This document shows positions 1 through 6,441 of a stretch of 12,341 bases of DNA, piece after piece (the first letter of the stretch is position 1; each line of letters starts with the position of its first letter). The notes beneath the pieces were generated by a model that ran no database searches, was not told the origin of the DNA, and saw only the letters and a list, made by a program, of their open reading frames with translations. Position numbers and translations under genes: made by a program. Origin of the DNA: Dehalococcoidales bacterium (GTDB lineage: Bacteria > Chloroflexota > Dehalococcoidia > Dehalococcoidales > Fen-1064). Location: the NCBI GenBank assembly GCA_028713395.1, contig JAQTOJ010000035.1, positions 1 to 12,341 on the forward strand, read 5' to 3'.

Positions 1-210
1 GCTGGCACCGCTGGTGTTCGGCGCCGCGTTGCTGAGCCCGGTCAGGATGGCAACATCAGCGTTGCCGCCGTTCAGGCTCAAATCCAGGGTACCCATGTAA
101 ACACTGTTATCGGGGGCAAACTCGGAATCGGCGAAGTACGACCAGGTGCCCCAACCGACGGTTGCCATGATAATGAGGGCGGCAATGGTCAAGATGAGAA
201 TCTTTTTCAT
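1..210 (-). CDS. SipW-dependent-type surface protein, N-terminal part (runs off the window)
   Basis: An ATG at 210 opens a frame that stays open for 70 codons to the window edge; the C-terminal part lies outside. The N-terminus starts MKKILILTIAALIIMATVGW, a short basic start followed by a hydrophobic stretch (residues 4-19), and then GTWSYFADSE (21-30). That layout is typical of SipW-dependent signal peptides of the TasA/camelysin kind. The neighbouring complete protein has the parallel block GTWAYFNDV, so the two look like paralogues exported by the signal peptidase encoded at 1139-1714. Residues after 30 are rich in Gly, Asn, Ala and Ser, as in extracellular beta-rich fibre proteins. It follows the 394-1095 gene after a 183-bp gap containing a hairpin. 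The upstream purine stretch GGGGGG lies about 8 nt before the ATG. The export class is fairly sure; the role as a fibre or matrix protein is inferred. Confidence 0.75.
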   Translation of the reverse strand, partial: MKKILILTIAALIIMATVGWGTWSYFADSEFAPDNSVYMGTLDLSLNGGNADVAILTGLSNAAPNTSGAS

Positions 211-393
211 CTGAGCAGCCCCCCGATTAGAGTGCCGGTGAATGATAAATTAGTTGCCTGTCCTGCAAAAAGGTTGAAGCTACCGCCGGCCCGGTCTTGT
301 AACCGGGTGGCGGTAGCTATTTTAACAATCTGTTGGGTGGTATTTGCCATTGTTTTCAACCTTATTCAGGACTACTCGCGCTCATCAGCTAAT
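211..393 (-). other. Intergenic stretch between the two SipW-dependent protein genes
   Basis: No gene is visible here. It holds the hairpin at 279-317. A weak possible minus-strand -10 box TATCAT lies at 242-247, without a convincing -35. The second gene may therefore be reached by partial read-through or by a weak promoter of its own. Confidence 0.4.
279..317 (-). terminator. Hairpin after the TasA-like gene, possible attenuating terminator
   Basis: GCTACCGCC (279-287) pairs with GGCGGTAGC (309-317). Inside it CCCGGT (290-295) pairs with ACCGGG (302-307), giving a long near-continuous GC-rich stem. Read on the minus strand it is followed by TTCAACCTTTTTG, a broken T-tract. It could end or attenuate transcription between the two surface-protein genes, adjusting their ratio. 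The T-tract does not start directly at the stem, so strength is uncertain. Confidence 0.5.
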
Positions 394-1095
394 TTAGTTT
401 TGGGTTAAGGTGATCGTCAGGTCGAAGGCGACACCATCGCTCTGAGCGACGTTGTCGGTATACAAGTTGGTGGCCGCGTATTTGCTGGTGCTGGACGGGA
501 AGACGTATTCAACCCTTAATTTACCCGCATCAGCGGAGCCGGCCAGGGTGGCAACGGTGGTATAGGTCTTGCTGCCGAAGCTATCGACGGTATCGAAAGC
601 CGCATCGGGCGGTACAGTGCCGCTGGCGTAGGCAACTTTAGACCCTGCGGATGACAGATAATAATCGCCGGTGGACCATGTCCCATCTTTATCGACATCC
701 ATCCAGACCGCAATTTTCAGCTTGCCGCCCAGTTCGCCCGCATTAGCAGCGGAAGTGGTATCGCCGGAGTTGGTTTCGACGGTGTTTCTGGTGTTTTCGT
801 TGTTGGTGATAGCGCTGACCGCGATATCAAGGGTGCCGGAAAGAGTGCCGCCATTGGTGATATCAAAATCAAAAGCATTAGTAGCAGAGGCGGCTAAGGT
901 ACCGGTGACATTTATCGGTTTGATATCGGTAATGGCTAAAGGAGTCGTGGTGCCGGTGGTGGTAATGTATAACGTACCGGCGGAAATCGCGTTACCGGTA
1001 ATGGTGGTAACGTCGTTGAAGTAAGCCCAGGTGCCAACGCCCAGGGTGGCGATGACTATGAGTAATGCGCTTAATAGTCCTAGAATCTTTAACAT
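394..1095 (-). CDS. SipW-dependent TasA/camelysin-like surface protein
   Basis: A 233-residue exported protein. Residues 1-20 are a short basic start plus a hydrophobic core, followed by GTWAYFNDV (21-29), the pattern recognised by SipW-type signal peptidases in TasA, CalY and archaeal homologues. The mature part is dominated by Thr, Ala, Gly, Asp and Asn with alternating hydrophobic residues, as expected for an extracellular beta-sandwich. At 133-144 the segment DVDKDGTWSTGD has Asp at positions 1, 3, 5 and 12 of an EF-hand-like loop; comparable Asp-rich turns occur in this family and may bind calcium. It has no transmembrane anchor or sorting signal. The start is supported by GGAGC about 8 nt upstream. 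The gene lies 43 bp downstream of the SipW-like peptidase with no terminator between, so the two are probably co-transcribed, as in Bacillus tapA-sipW-tasA. Fibre formation is inferred, not visible. Confidence 0.8.
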   Translation of the reverse strand: MLKILGLLSALLIVIATLGVGTWAYFNDVTTITGNAISAGTLYITTTGTTTPLAITDIKPINVTGTLAASATNAFDFDITNGGTLSGTLDIAVSAITNNENTRNTVETNSGDTTSAANAGELGGKLKIAVWMDVDKDGTWSTGDYYLSSAGSKVAYASGTVPPDAAFDTVDSFGSKTYTTVATLAGSADAGKLRVEYVFPSSTSKYAATNLYTDNVAQSDGVAFDLTITLTQN

Positions 1096-1138
1096 TTGTT
1101 ATTTTGCTCCTTAAAATTTCTGAGTGGCTGTGGGAAAA

Positions 1139-1714
1139 CTATTGTTGGCCTTTTTCATCTTCTTTTTTCGCCTCGATATTCTCTCCTCCTTGAAATTCTT
1201 TTTTCTCTTTTTTTGAACCTTTAAACGATTCTTTGACAATGTCTTTAATTATGAAGATCACCAGCACGATGGTAGGGATAACGATGACCAGGAACCAGCC
1301 GCGGCGAGTGCTGACGAAGCTATTGATGAAACCCAGTTTCGGTATGGAAAACATCTTGATGCCAATGATGTTCTGAACCGGTACCAGGTTAGCATCGCGG
1401 TCTTCGTTGGCATCGCCCTTGGTAATATACTGGTCGCCTTCAATGCCAACGATGCGGTGAGTCACCAGCAGATCGGTCTGTTTGAAAGTGATTACCTTGC
1501 CTACTTCCAGCTTGCCGGTAAACCAGCCGTCAACGGGACCGGTTATCACCAGGTCGCCCGGTTTGATTGCAGGAGACATGCTGCCGCTTTTCACGAAAAA
1601 CAGGCTGTAATTCGGAGAAATCTGTATGAATAGCAAACCGATAATCGCCAGCCCGATAATGACGGCAATTACGGTGGAACTTATCTTCAGAATCTTCTTC
1701 ATATTCATTTTCAT
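1139..1714 (-). CDS. sipW: Signal peptidase I, SipW (ER/archaeal) type
   Basis: A 191-residue membrane protease that removes signal peptides from exported precursors. Residues 9-31 form the N-terminal membrane segment. The catalytic serine lies in SGSMSP (43-48), most likely Ser45. The second catalytic residue is the histidine of VTHRIVG (His86), not the lysine of LepB-type bacterial enzymes, which places it in the SipW/ER class. KGDANEDRD (99-107) is the conserved acidic box. A second hydrophobic segment (about 140-157) follows, then a cytoplasmic tail of alternating Lys and Glu (162-191). The order and length are normal for SipW. GGGAG lies 5 nt before the first ATG (1714); two more in-frame ATGs follow at codons 3 and 5, so the exact start may shift slightly. 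Its likely substrates are the two SipW-dependent proteins downstream. It heads that transcription unit, behind the repeat array at 1749-1808. Confidence 0.9.
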   Translation of the reverse strand: MKMNMKKILKISSTVIAVIIGLAIIGLLFIQISPNYSLFFVKSGSMSPAIKPGDLVITGPVDGWFTGKLEVGKVITFKQTDLLVTHRIVGIEGDQYITKGDANEDRDANLVPVQNIIGIKMFSIPKLGFINSFVSTRRGWFLVIVIPTIVLVIFIIKDIVKESFKGSKKEKKEFQGGENIEAKKEDEKGQQ

Positions 1715-1748
1715 AGAAACTCCCTATGTTTTAATGATATACGTGCGT

Positions 1749-1808
1749 GGTTACTAACCGGTTGTATTCCAGTCTTTTTAATTACAAACCAGTTACAACC
1801 CGGTTACA
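1749..1808 (-). promoter_or_regulatory. Five-unit 11-bp-phased repeat array upstream of the SipW-like gene
   Basis: On the plus strand, 7-bp elements start at 1749 (GGTTACT), 1760 (GGTTGTA), 1780 (AATTACA), 1791 (AGTTACA) and 1802 (GGTTACA). Spacing is 11, 20, 11 and 11 bp: two units, a gap, then three units, all on one helix face or nearly so. The array ends 34 nt before the peptidase start codon. Nine bases past it on the minus strand lies TATCAT (1734-1739), a good -10 candidate, with no good -35, as expected of an activator-dependent promoter. The same layout recurs at 5400-5460. Tandem 7+4-bp repeats of this kind are typical of OmpR/PhoB-family response regulators; the regulator itself is not in the window. 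Confidence 0.7.
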
Positions 1809-1890
1809 GTTTTGACATTTTTGTAACTTTTTAGGTATTTTTCGGGGAAAATGGTGGATTATTCTAGGAAGTTAAGAAAGACTGCCAATA

Positions 1891-1919
1891 AAAAAAGGGG
1901 CTTAATAGCCCCTTTTTTT
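1891..1919 (-). terminator. Intrinsic terminator of the InlB-repeat gene (bidirectional)
   Basis: GGGGCT (1897-1902) and AGCCCC (1907-1912) form a perfect stem with loop TAAT, flanked by A6 on one side and T7 on the other, so it can work in both directions. It lies about 20 bp past the stop codon of the large surface protein and separates it from the SipW-like gene's control region. Confidence 0.9.
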
Positions 1920-1937
1920 ATTTACCTGAGGGAAGAA

Positions 1938-4900
1938 TTATTGAACGATCGCAGAAATGTGACCGGTGCCTTCATGTCCGGGGTTATTATCGTAACTTGC
2001 CGGGTCGTCAACATTTACGATCACGACCAGCGGCATATTCCCGGAGATATAGCTACCATCCTTGGCGATCTGCGTAGATACGATTACCCCGATATATTTG
2101 CCTATTGCCTCCGGTGGATTGCTGGAATTACCGGGTCGCGTAGACCAACCCGTGCCGCTCACAGAGCTCGCCCAACCTTTAAAGCTGTTGCTCTTTTTGA
2201 AATTACCCGCTTTCACCTGTTTCCACCACTGCGCCCCCCAGAAGTAAACACTCTTGCCCACCTGGATATCGGACATGTTGGCGGTATTACCGCCCCAGAT
2301 CACGAATTGGCTCATCTGGTACACATAAATTGCCTGATCGTTGGCGTTGCTGGCCAGGTAAGGGTTATCGCCCGCGAACACCGCGTGCACTATATATTTC
2401 TCAGAAGCTAAAGGCACGTTCACAGTCGCTACGCCATTAACATCGGTGACCGCCGTGTACACATTAGTTCCAATCGTAAATGTCACCGTTTTGCCGGGTA
2501 ACTGTAAATTGTTCGGAATCGTTAGCAGAGCGCTGATATCAGCGGCGCCGGTCGCCAGGGTATTTGAAGAAGTAATAGTCAATGTCGTCGGTATGGCCAG
2601 CGGCACGAACACCGCAGTAACCGTCTTCGCCGCATCCACCGTTAATGTTGCCGGATTAGCCTTTCCGGTGAGCGCGCCTTCCCAGCGATCAAATTTAAAA
2701 CCGTTGGCAGCATTGGCATTCAGAGTCACCACGGTGCCATACACATATGCCGTGGCATCCGGGGATTTGGTTACACTGCCATTCCCGTTGATATTTACCG
2801 TGAGCGGATAGCTGTTGATCGTAAAAACGGCGTTGACCATTTTATTGCCACTCAGAGTGATCGTCGCCGGGTTCGTGCTGCCCGCAAGGTCGCCTTCCCA
2901 GCAGGTGAAGGCATAACCCGGAGCCGGGGTGGCCGTCAAGGTTACGACGGTATTGTAATCATATGAGGCGGCATCCGGGTTTTTGCTCACGGTACCGTTG
3001 CCGGTAATATTTACATCCAAGCCGTATTTCAAAGGCACAAAGACCGCGGACACGGTTTTCGTGGCATCCATTGTCAGCGATGCGTGATCGTTGGCGCCGT
3101 TCAAGTCACCCGTCCAATGATCGAACTTATAACCGGTGGCGGGCACGGCTGTCACAGCAACTACCGTACCGTTAGCGTATGTGGCAGCATCCGGGTTTTT
3201 TGTAACAGAACCGCTGCCGGTGACGTTAATAGTCAAGGGATATTTCGCCACGATAAACACCGCAGTCACGACCTTGTTGTCATCCATAGTCAGTGTCTGC
3301 GGACTGACGCTCCCTGTCAAGGAACCTTCCCACCGGTCAAAAACATACCCGGCAACCGGATTGGCAGCCAGAGTAACCACCGTGCCCTCTTCATAAGAAG
3401 CAATATCCGGTGATTTGGTGATCGTACCGTTGCCGGTGATATTCAGCGTTAATGAGTAGATCGCTTTAGTTTTCTGGAACACCGCGTTCACCGTTTTTGC
3501 GCTATCGATCGTCACATTGGCGGGGTTGACGTTGCCGGTGAGCGCGCCTTCCCATTTTTCAAAGTAATAACCATCGGCCGGAATCGCTTGCAGCGTCACT
3601 ACCGTGCCGTAAACGTACGTCGCCCCATCCGGTGTTTTGGTTACAGAACCGCTCCCGGTAACGTTTACGGTGAGCGGATATTGGATCGCTTTGAAAACCG
3701 CTGTCACGGTTTTGTTACTATTGAGTGTGATCGTGACTTGGCTTGAAGTACCTGACGCATCTCCCTGCCACTGGTCGAATTCATACCCCGTAGCCGGTAC
3801 TGCCGTGAGTGTCACCGCAGTACCATCGAGGTAACTATCCTGGTCGGGGGATTTCGTAATGGTACCGTTACCGGTGATATTCACTGTCATGGTGTACATG
3901 GCTTTAAAAACGGCAGTCACCGTTTTGTCTCCATCTACGGTCACGCTGGCAGGATTACCATTACCGGTCAGCGCGCCCTCCCAATGGTCAAAGACGAAAC
4001 CGGGTGCGGCCACGGCTGTCAGAGAAACGTTGCTCCCTACCGGGTACATTGGTCCTGGGGTAGAGCGATTGACAATGCCGCTGCCAACCTGATTTACAGT
4101 CAATGTATATTGAATCACTTCAAAGACCGCGGTTACGCTCTTGTTGCCATCGAGCGTGAGAGTCGCCGCGGCACTATTCCCGCTCAAATCACCTTGCCAC
4201 CGGCTGAAATAGAATCCGTCAGCCGGGATTGCGCTGAGGCTGACTACCGCGCCTTCATCATAAACCGGCAGTTGCGGGTTGACATTCACATTTCCATTCC
4301 CGGTATGGTTCACATTCAAGGTGTATTTTGGCTTGATCCTCACATTGGCGGTTGCCGTGGTGAATTTACCCAGGCTATCGGTCACTTTTAAAACCGGGTG
4401 ATAGGTGTTACCCTGAGTCACATATCCGAAACCGGCTAATTCGGCGCCGGTCAAAGTGACCACCGCACCCGTGCGGTCATATAAACCATTACTGTCGATA
4501 TCCCATTCGTAAAGGTAGCTGCATCCTTCATTTGCATAAGGAGTTAAAGAAGCTGAGCCGTCCAGTGTCAAACTATCGCCGATCTTGAAGGCATAAGGTC
4601 CACCGGCATTTGCGGTCGGCGGGACTGTCAGGATCGTGATCAGTAGCTCGATGGTGGTCGCGAGACCCTGGGTATTCGTGGACGTAAAAAGCACTGAATG
4701 CGTGCCGATATCCGCCCACTGGGGCGACCAGGTAAATGTGCTCTTGTAACTAAACGTTCCATTGACTGCTCCGGTGGGAGACATGGCAGCGCCGGCGGGT
4801 AGTTGCGCACCGTTGATATTCACCGGTAAATGCGAAGGGTCCTGCGAAATCACGGTGACGGTCACGAGCTGTCCGGCATTGATTATAATATCATCGATCG

Positions 4901-5309
4901 GCTCGATGCTCGGGGGTTGGTTCGGTGTAATAACACTGATTTTTAACCCATCGGTAATCACTGTGCCGCTGTAATCGCAACTCACTGAAACATCGTACCA
5001 GGTATCGCCGGCCCCGGCGGGCAGTATGTATTGATGGAATAAAGCAAAGGAACCGCTGCCGGCGCCGCCGGCGGCAATACGTTTGGTCTCAACACGCGAA
5101 CCATCACCGTAATTAATGCTCACGTTGATAAGGACACGGGATGGATTGGTATATGTCACCACACCGGTAAAATAGGCGCCGGAAACCACGGTAGCATCCG
5201 GCCCGGCTTCAATCTGCGGATTAGCGGCCGCGTTCACCGCCGCAATCGGCGCGATCGCCACTGACATCAATATCAGACAAATCCCAAGTATTACGTTAAG
5301 CGCCTTCAT
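1938..5309 (-). CDS. Large secreted multidomain protein with PKD/Ig domains and eight InlB-type B-repeats
   Basis: A 1123-residue exported protein, counted from the ATG at 5309. That start is preferred because GGAGAC lies 5 nt upstream and because MKALNVILGICLILMSVAIA gives a clean signal peptide ending near AANAA/NPQ (about residue 29). An upstream in-frame start at 5360 would add 17 residues without a good Shine-Dalgarno. Domains in order: PKD-like with INYGDGS (about 30-128); putative Ig (about 130-228); PKD with AGGPYAFKIGD and DGSAS (about 231-326); eight InlB-type B-repeats (329-905); an Ig-like domain (906-998); and a Trp-rich C-terminal domain (999-1123) with FWGAQWWK and PGNSSNPP. 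There is no LPXTG, lipobox or C-terminal membrane segment, so how it is held at the cell is unclear. Such proteins usually act as adhesins or surface-layer components; that role is inferred. It is transcribed alone, between the array at 5400-5460 and the terminator at 1891-1919. Confidence 0.85.
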   Translation of the reverse strand: MKALNVILGICLILMSVAIAPIAAVNAAANPQIEAGPDATVVSGAYFTGVVTYTNPSRVLINVSINYGDGSRVETKRIAAGGAGSGSFALFHQYILPAGAGDTWYDVSVSCDYSGTVITDGLKISVITPNQPPSIEPIDDIIINAGQLVTVTVISQDPSHLPVNINGAQLPAGAAMSPTGAVNGTFSYKSTFTWSPQWADIGTHSVLFTSTNTQGLATTIELLITILTVPPTANAGGPYAFKIGDSLTLDGSASLTPYANEGCSYLYEWDIDSNGLYDRTGAVVTLTGAELAGFGYVTQGNTYHPVLKVTDSLGKFTTATANVRIKPKYTLNVNHTGNGNVNVNPQLPVYDEGAVVSLSAIPADGFYFSRWQGDLSGNSAAATLTLDGNKSVTAVFEVIQYTLTVNQVGSGIVNRSTPGPMYPVGSNVSLTAVAAPGFVFDHWEGALTGNGNPASVTVDGDKTVTAVFKAMYTMTVNITGNGTITKSPDQDSYLDGTAVTLTAVPATGYEFDQWQGDASGTSSQVTITLNSNKTVTAVFKAIQYPLTVNVTGSGSVTKTPDGATYVYGTVVTLQAIPADGYYFEKWEGALTGNVNPANVTIDSAKTVNAVFQKTKAIYSLTLNITGNGTITKSPDIASYEEGTVVTLAANPVAGYVFDRWEGSLTGSVSPQTLTMDDNKVVTAVFIVAKYPLTINVTGSGSVTKNPDAATYANGTVVAVTAVPATGYKFDHWTGDLNGANDHASLTMDATKTVSAVFVPLKYGLDVNITGNGTVSKNPDAASYDYNTVVTLTATPAPGYAFTCWEGDLAGSTNPATITLSGNKMVNAVFTINSYPLTVNINGNGSVTKSPDATAYVYGTVVTLNANAANGFKFDRWEGALTGKANPATLTVDAAKTVTAVFVPLAIPTTLTITSSNTLATGAADISALLTIPNNLQLPGKTVTFTIGTNVYTAVTDVNGVATVNVPLASEKYIVHAVFAGDNPYLASNANDQAIYVYQMSQFVIWGGNTANMSDIQVGKSVYFWGAQWWKQVKAGNFKKSNSFKGWASSVSGTGWSTRPGNSSNPPEAIGKYIGVIVSTQIAKDGSYISGNMPLVVIVNVDDPASYDNNPGHEGTGHISAIVQ
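2595..4325 (-). repeat. Eight tandem InlB-type B-repeats within the large surface protein
   Basis: Eight units of 71-74 residues, each beginning Y-x-L-x-[VL]-N with a G-[NS]-G turn. Then come a [ST]-x-x-P-D region, G-[TAS]-x-V-[TS]-L, P-x-x-G-[YF]-x-F, a W-[EQT]-G-[DAS]-[LA] block and a closing K-x-V-x-A-V-F. Unit 4 has a two-residue insertion (about 3440-3480) at its junction with unit 5. The units are clearly diverged in sequence, so this is an old expansion, not a recent DNA slippage. It matches the divergent InlB B-repeat family of bacterial surface proteins. Confidence 0.9.
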
Positions 5310-5314
5310 AATTC

Positions 5315-5320
5315 GTCTCC
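5315..5320 (-). promoter_or_regulatory. Shine-Dalgarno deciding the start of the large surface protein
   Basis: On the minus strand GGAGAC lies 5 nt before the ATG at 5309, exactly where the predicted signal peptide begins. The longer alternative start at 5360 lacks such a site. Confidence 0.75.
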
Positions 5321-5399
5321 GCTCTTTTACCGGCAACATAACCCAAATAATAGGCATCAACCTATCCGGTGTTCCTTAGGATTGATACTACAGGCGTAC

Positions 5400-5460
5400 G
5401 GTTACAAAACGGTTGTAAATTGGGAGTCCTTGGTTACAAAACGGTTACGAGGCGGTTACA
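5400..5460 (-). promoter_or_regulatory. Five-unit 11-bp-phased repeat array upstream of the InlB-repeat gene
   Basis: On the plus strand the units are GGTTACA (5400), GGTTGTA (5411), GGTTACA (5432), GGTTACG (5443) and GGTTACA (5454). Spacing is 11, 21, 11 and 11 bp. This is the same 2+3 layout as at 1749-1808, including the GGTTGTA variant as second unit. Spacers of 4 bp (AAAC, AAAC, AGGC) separate the close units. Nine bases past the last unit on the minus strand lies TAGTAT (5385-5390), a fair -10 candidate at the same distance as TATCAT in the other array. This predicts a leader of about 70 nt before the ATG at 5309. Confidence 0.75.
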
Positions 5461-5574
5461 TTTTCGCGGATTTTTTACACAAGTTACCCTGGCGTAGGCT
5501 CATTGTTGGGATAAGTTGTGGCAAAGCTTACTTTATTTGTGAAAATTGTTACGAGTCGGTAGCCCCGTGATTGG

Positions 5575-5976
5575 TCAGAACGATCCGGCGGCCTGGCCGA
5601 CGACTACTTTGGTGCCGTCGTCTTTTTCCATCCAGAAATCGATCGTTACCCGTTCGCCTTGCGGTTCGCGAAAAACATCCTTAACCGTGCCCTTGATAGT
5701 TATTCTATCTTTTTGCCTGACGCCTTTATTGATGAAGGACAATGAAATCTCGCCGCCGGTAAACCATTTTTCACCGAAAAACTTCACCATGAAGTCATTG
5801 ATGTAACCGCAGAGTATGTAACCTGAAAGCAATGCTCCGGAATACCCCACTTTGATAGCGTAATCATCCCGATGGGAAGAATCGGGCTTAAATTCCACTT
5901 CGTCCAGCGCCCGCTGGTAAGCTACTCTAGCTAATGATGGCAGTTCGGTGCCTATTTTAATTTCTTTCGTTTTCAT
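5575..5976 (-). CDS. MaoC-like hot-dog dehydratase/hydratase subunit (C-domain type)
   Basis: A 133-residue single hot-dog protein of the MaoC/(R)-hydratase family, which adds water to or removes it from enoyl/3-hydroxyacyl-CoA esters. The family signature region is SSHRDDYAIKVGYSGALLSG (33-52), with His35 in the place of the catalytic histidine and the usual A-x-x-x-G-[YF] and G-x-[IL] positions. The classical D-x-N-P-x-H box is not intact: Lys30 stands where its aspartate would be, with Asp32 nearby. So activity may be altered, or the pairing of residues may differ. GGAG lies 5 nt before the ATG. It starts 8 bp after the stop of the partner hot-dog gene (5985-6428); such adjacent N- and C-type halves commonly form a heteromer equivalent to one fused double hot-dog enzyme. 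It is last in the operon and no clear terminator follows it. Confidence 0.8.
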   Translation of the reverse strand: MKTKEIKIGTELPSLARVAYQRALDEVEFKPDSSHRDDYAIKVGYSGALLSGYILCGYINDFMVKFFGEKWFTGGEISLSFINKGVRQKDRITIKGTVKDVFREPQGERVTIDFWMEKDDGTKVVVGQAAGSF

Positions 5977-5984
5977 CTTCTCTC

Positions 5985-6428
5985 CTATTTTGTATCCGGA
6001 GTAGCGACGTGTTCCAGGCTAAGCAGGAAATGGTCGGTGACACGGCGTATTTCCTGGCCGTTTTCATCGGCAATTATCGATTCGATAACCGCGTATTCCA
6101 TGCCGCGCTTGATGTACTTATCGATCAATGTCCCGGATAGTGTCATCTTCTCACCCACCCTGGCGGGACGGCTGTTTTTCTGTATCAGTTTGGCGGGGAC
6201 AGTGGTATGAGAATCGAATTTGGTACCGATCATGCGTAAACCCAGTAAAGTCCCCTGAAACAATGGCGGCACCACGGGACCGCCGAAGGGTGATTTTTCC
6301 AGGTACCAGGGATTGGCGTCTTGCATCTCTTTGGTATAATTCTGCATCGCTTTTTCATCGGCGACAAAAGGCACAGGACCAAATTTCATCCCTACTTTAA
6401 GCTCGTTGAAAGGTATATCTTTGGACAT
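5985..6428 (-). CDS. MaoC N-terminal-type (FAS1-like) dehydratase subunit
   Basis: A 147-residue hot-dog protein resembling the N-terminal half of double hot-dog 3-hydroxyacyl-CoA dehydratases. Key segment: DANPWYLEKSPFGGPVVPPL (37-56), with the D-x-N-P-x-Y box and following proline-rich loop typical of this domain. This half usually supports substrate binding while the C-type half carries catalysis. The C-terminal strands (residues 95-138) follow the normal alternation with no membrane or signal segment, so it is cytoplasmic. A strong GGAGG lies 4 nt upstream of the ATG. It sits 13 bp after the CoA-transferase gene and 8 bp before the C-type half, which fits a two-subunit hydratase acting on the CoA ester made by the upstream transferases. 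The substrate (for example a mesaconyl-, itaconyl- or steroid-side-chain-like CoA) cannot be told. Confidence 0.8.
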   Translation of the reverse strand: MSKDIPFNELKVGMKFGPVPFVADEKAMQNYTKEMQDANPWYLEKSPFGGPVVPPLFQGTLLGLRMIGTKFDSHTTVPAKLIQKNSRPARVGEKMTLSGTLIDKYIKRGMEYAVIESIIADENGQEIRRVTDHFLLSLEHVATPDTK

Positions 6429-6441
6429 GCTGCCTCCTTTT

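Noticed and set aside
298..304. A further TGTAACC copy as another regulator site
   Set aside because: It is single, in the opposite orientation, and lies inside the stem at 279-317, so the hairpin explains it.
664..699. Asp-rich DVDKDG loop as a cellulosomal dockerin
   Set aside because: Only one loop is present, without the second dockerin repeat or its flanking helix; it fits the Asp-rich turn common in TasA/camelysin-like proteins.
1749..1808. The short direct repeats as a plasmid-type iteron origin or CRISPR remnant
   Set aside because: The units are only 7 bp at 11-bp spacing, sit at promoter distance from a start codon, and recur with the same layout at 5400-5460; no replication gene is nearby.
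1851..2411. Open frame of 186 codons on the plus strand
   Set aside because: It runs through a terminator and antisense to the C-terminus of the large surface protein, has no Shine-Dalgarno, and its translation is rich in His and Arg with no recognisable domain; it is a shadow of the real gene.
2595..4325. Tandem DNA repetition that could suggest a CRISPR or satellite array
   Set aside because: The period is about 216 bp, in frame and diverged; it is the coding sequence of protein B-repeats.
5310..5360. Longer start for the large surface protein
   Set aside because: It would place 17 charged and mixed residues before the signal peptide, and the only good Shine-Dalgarno serves the ATG at 5309.
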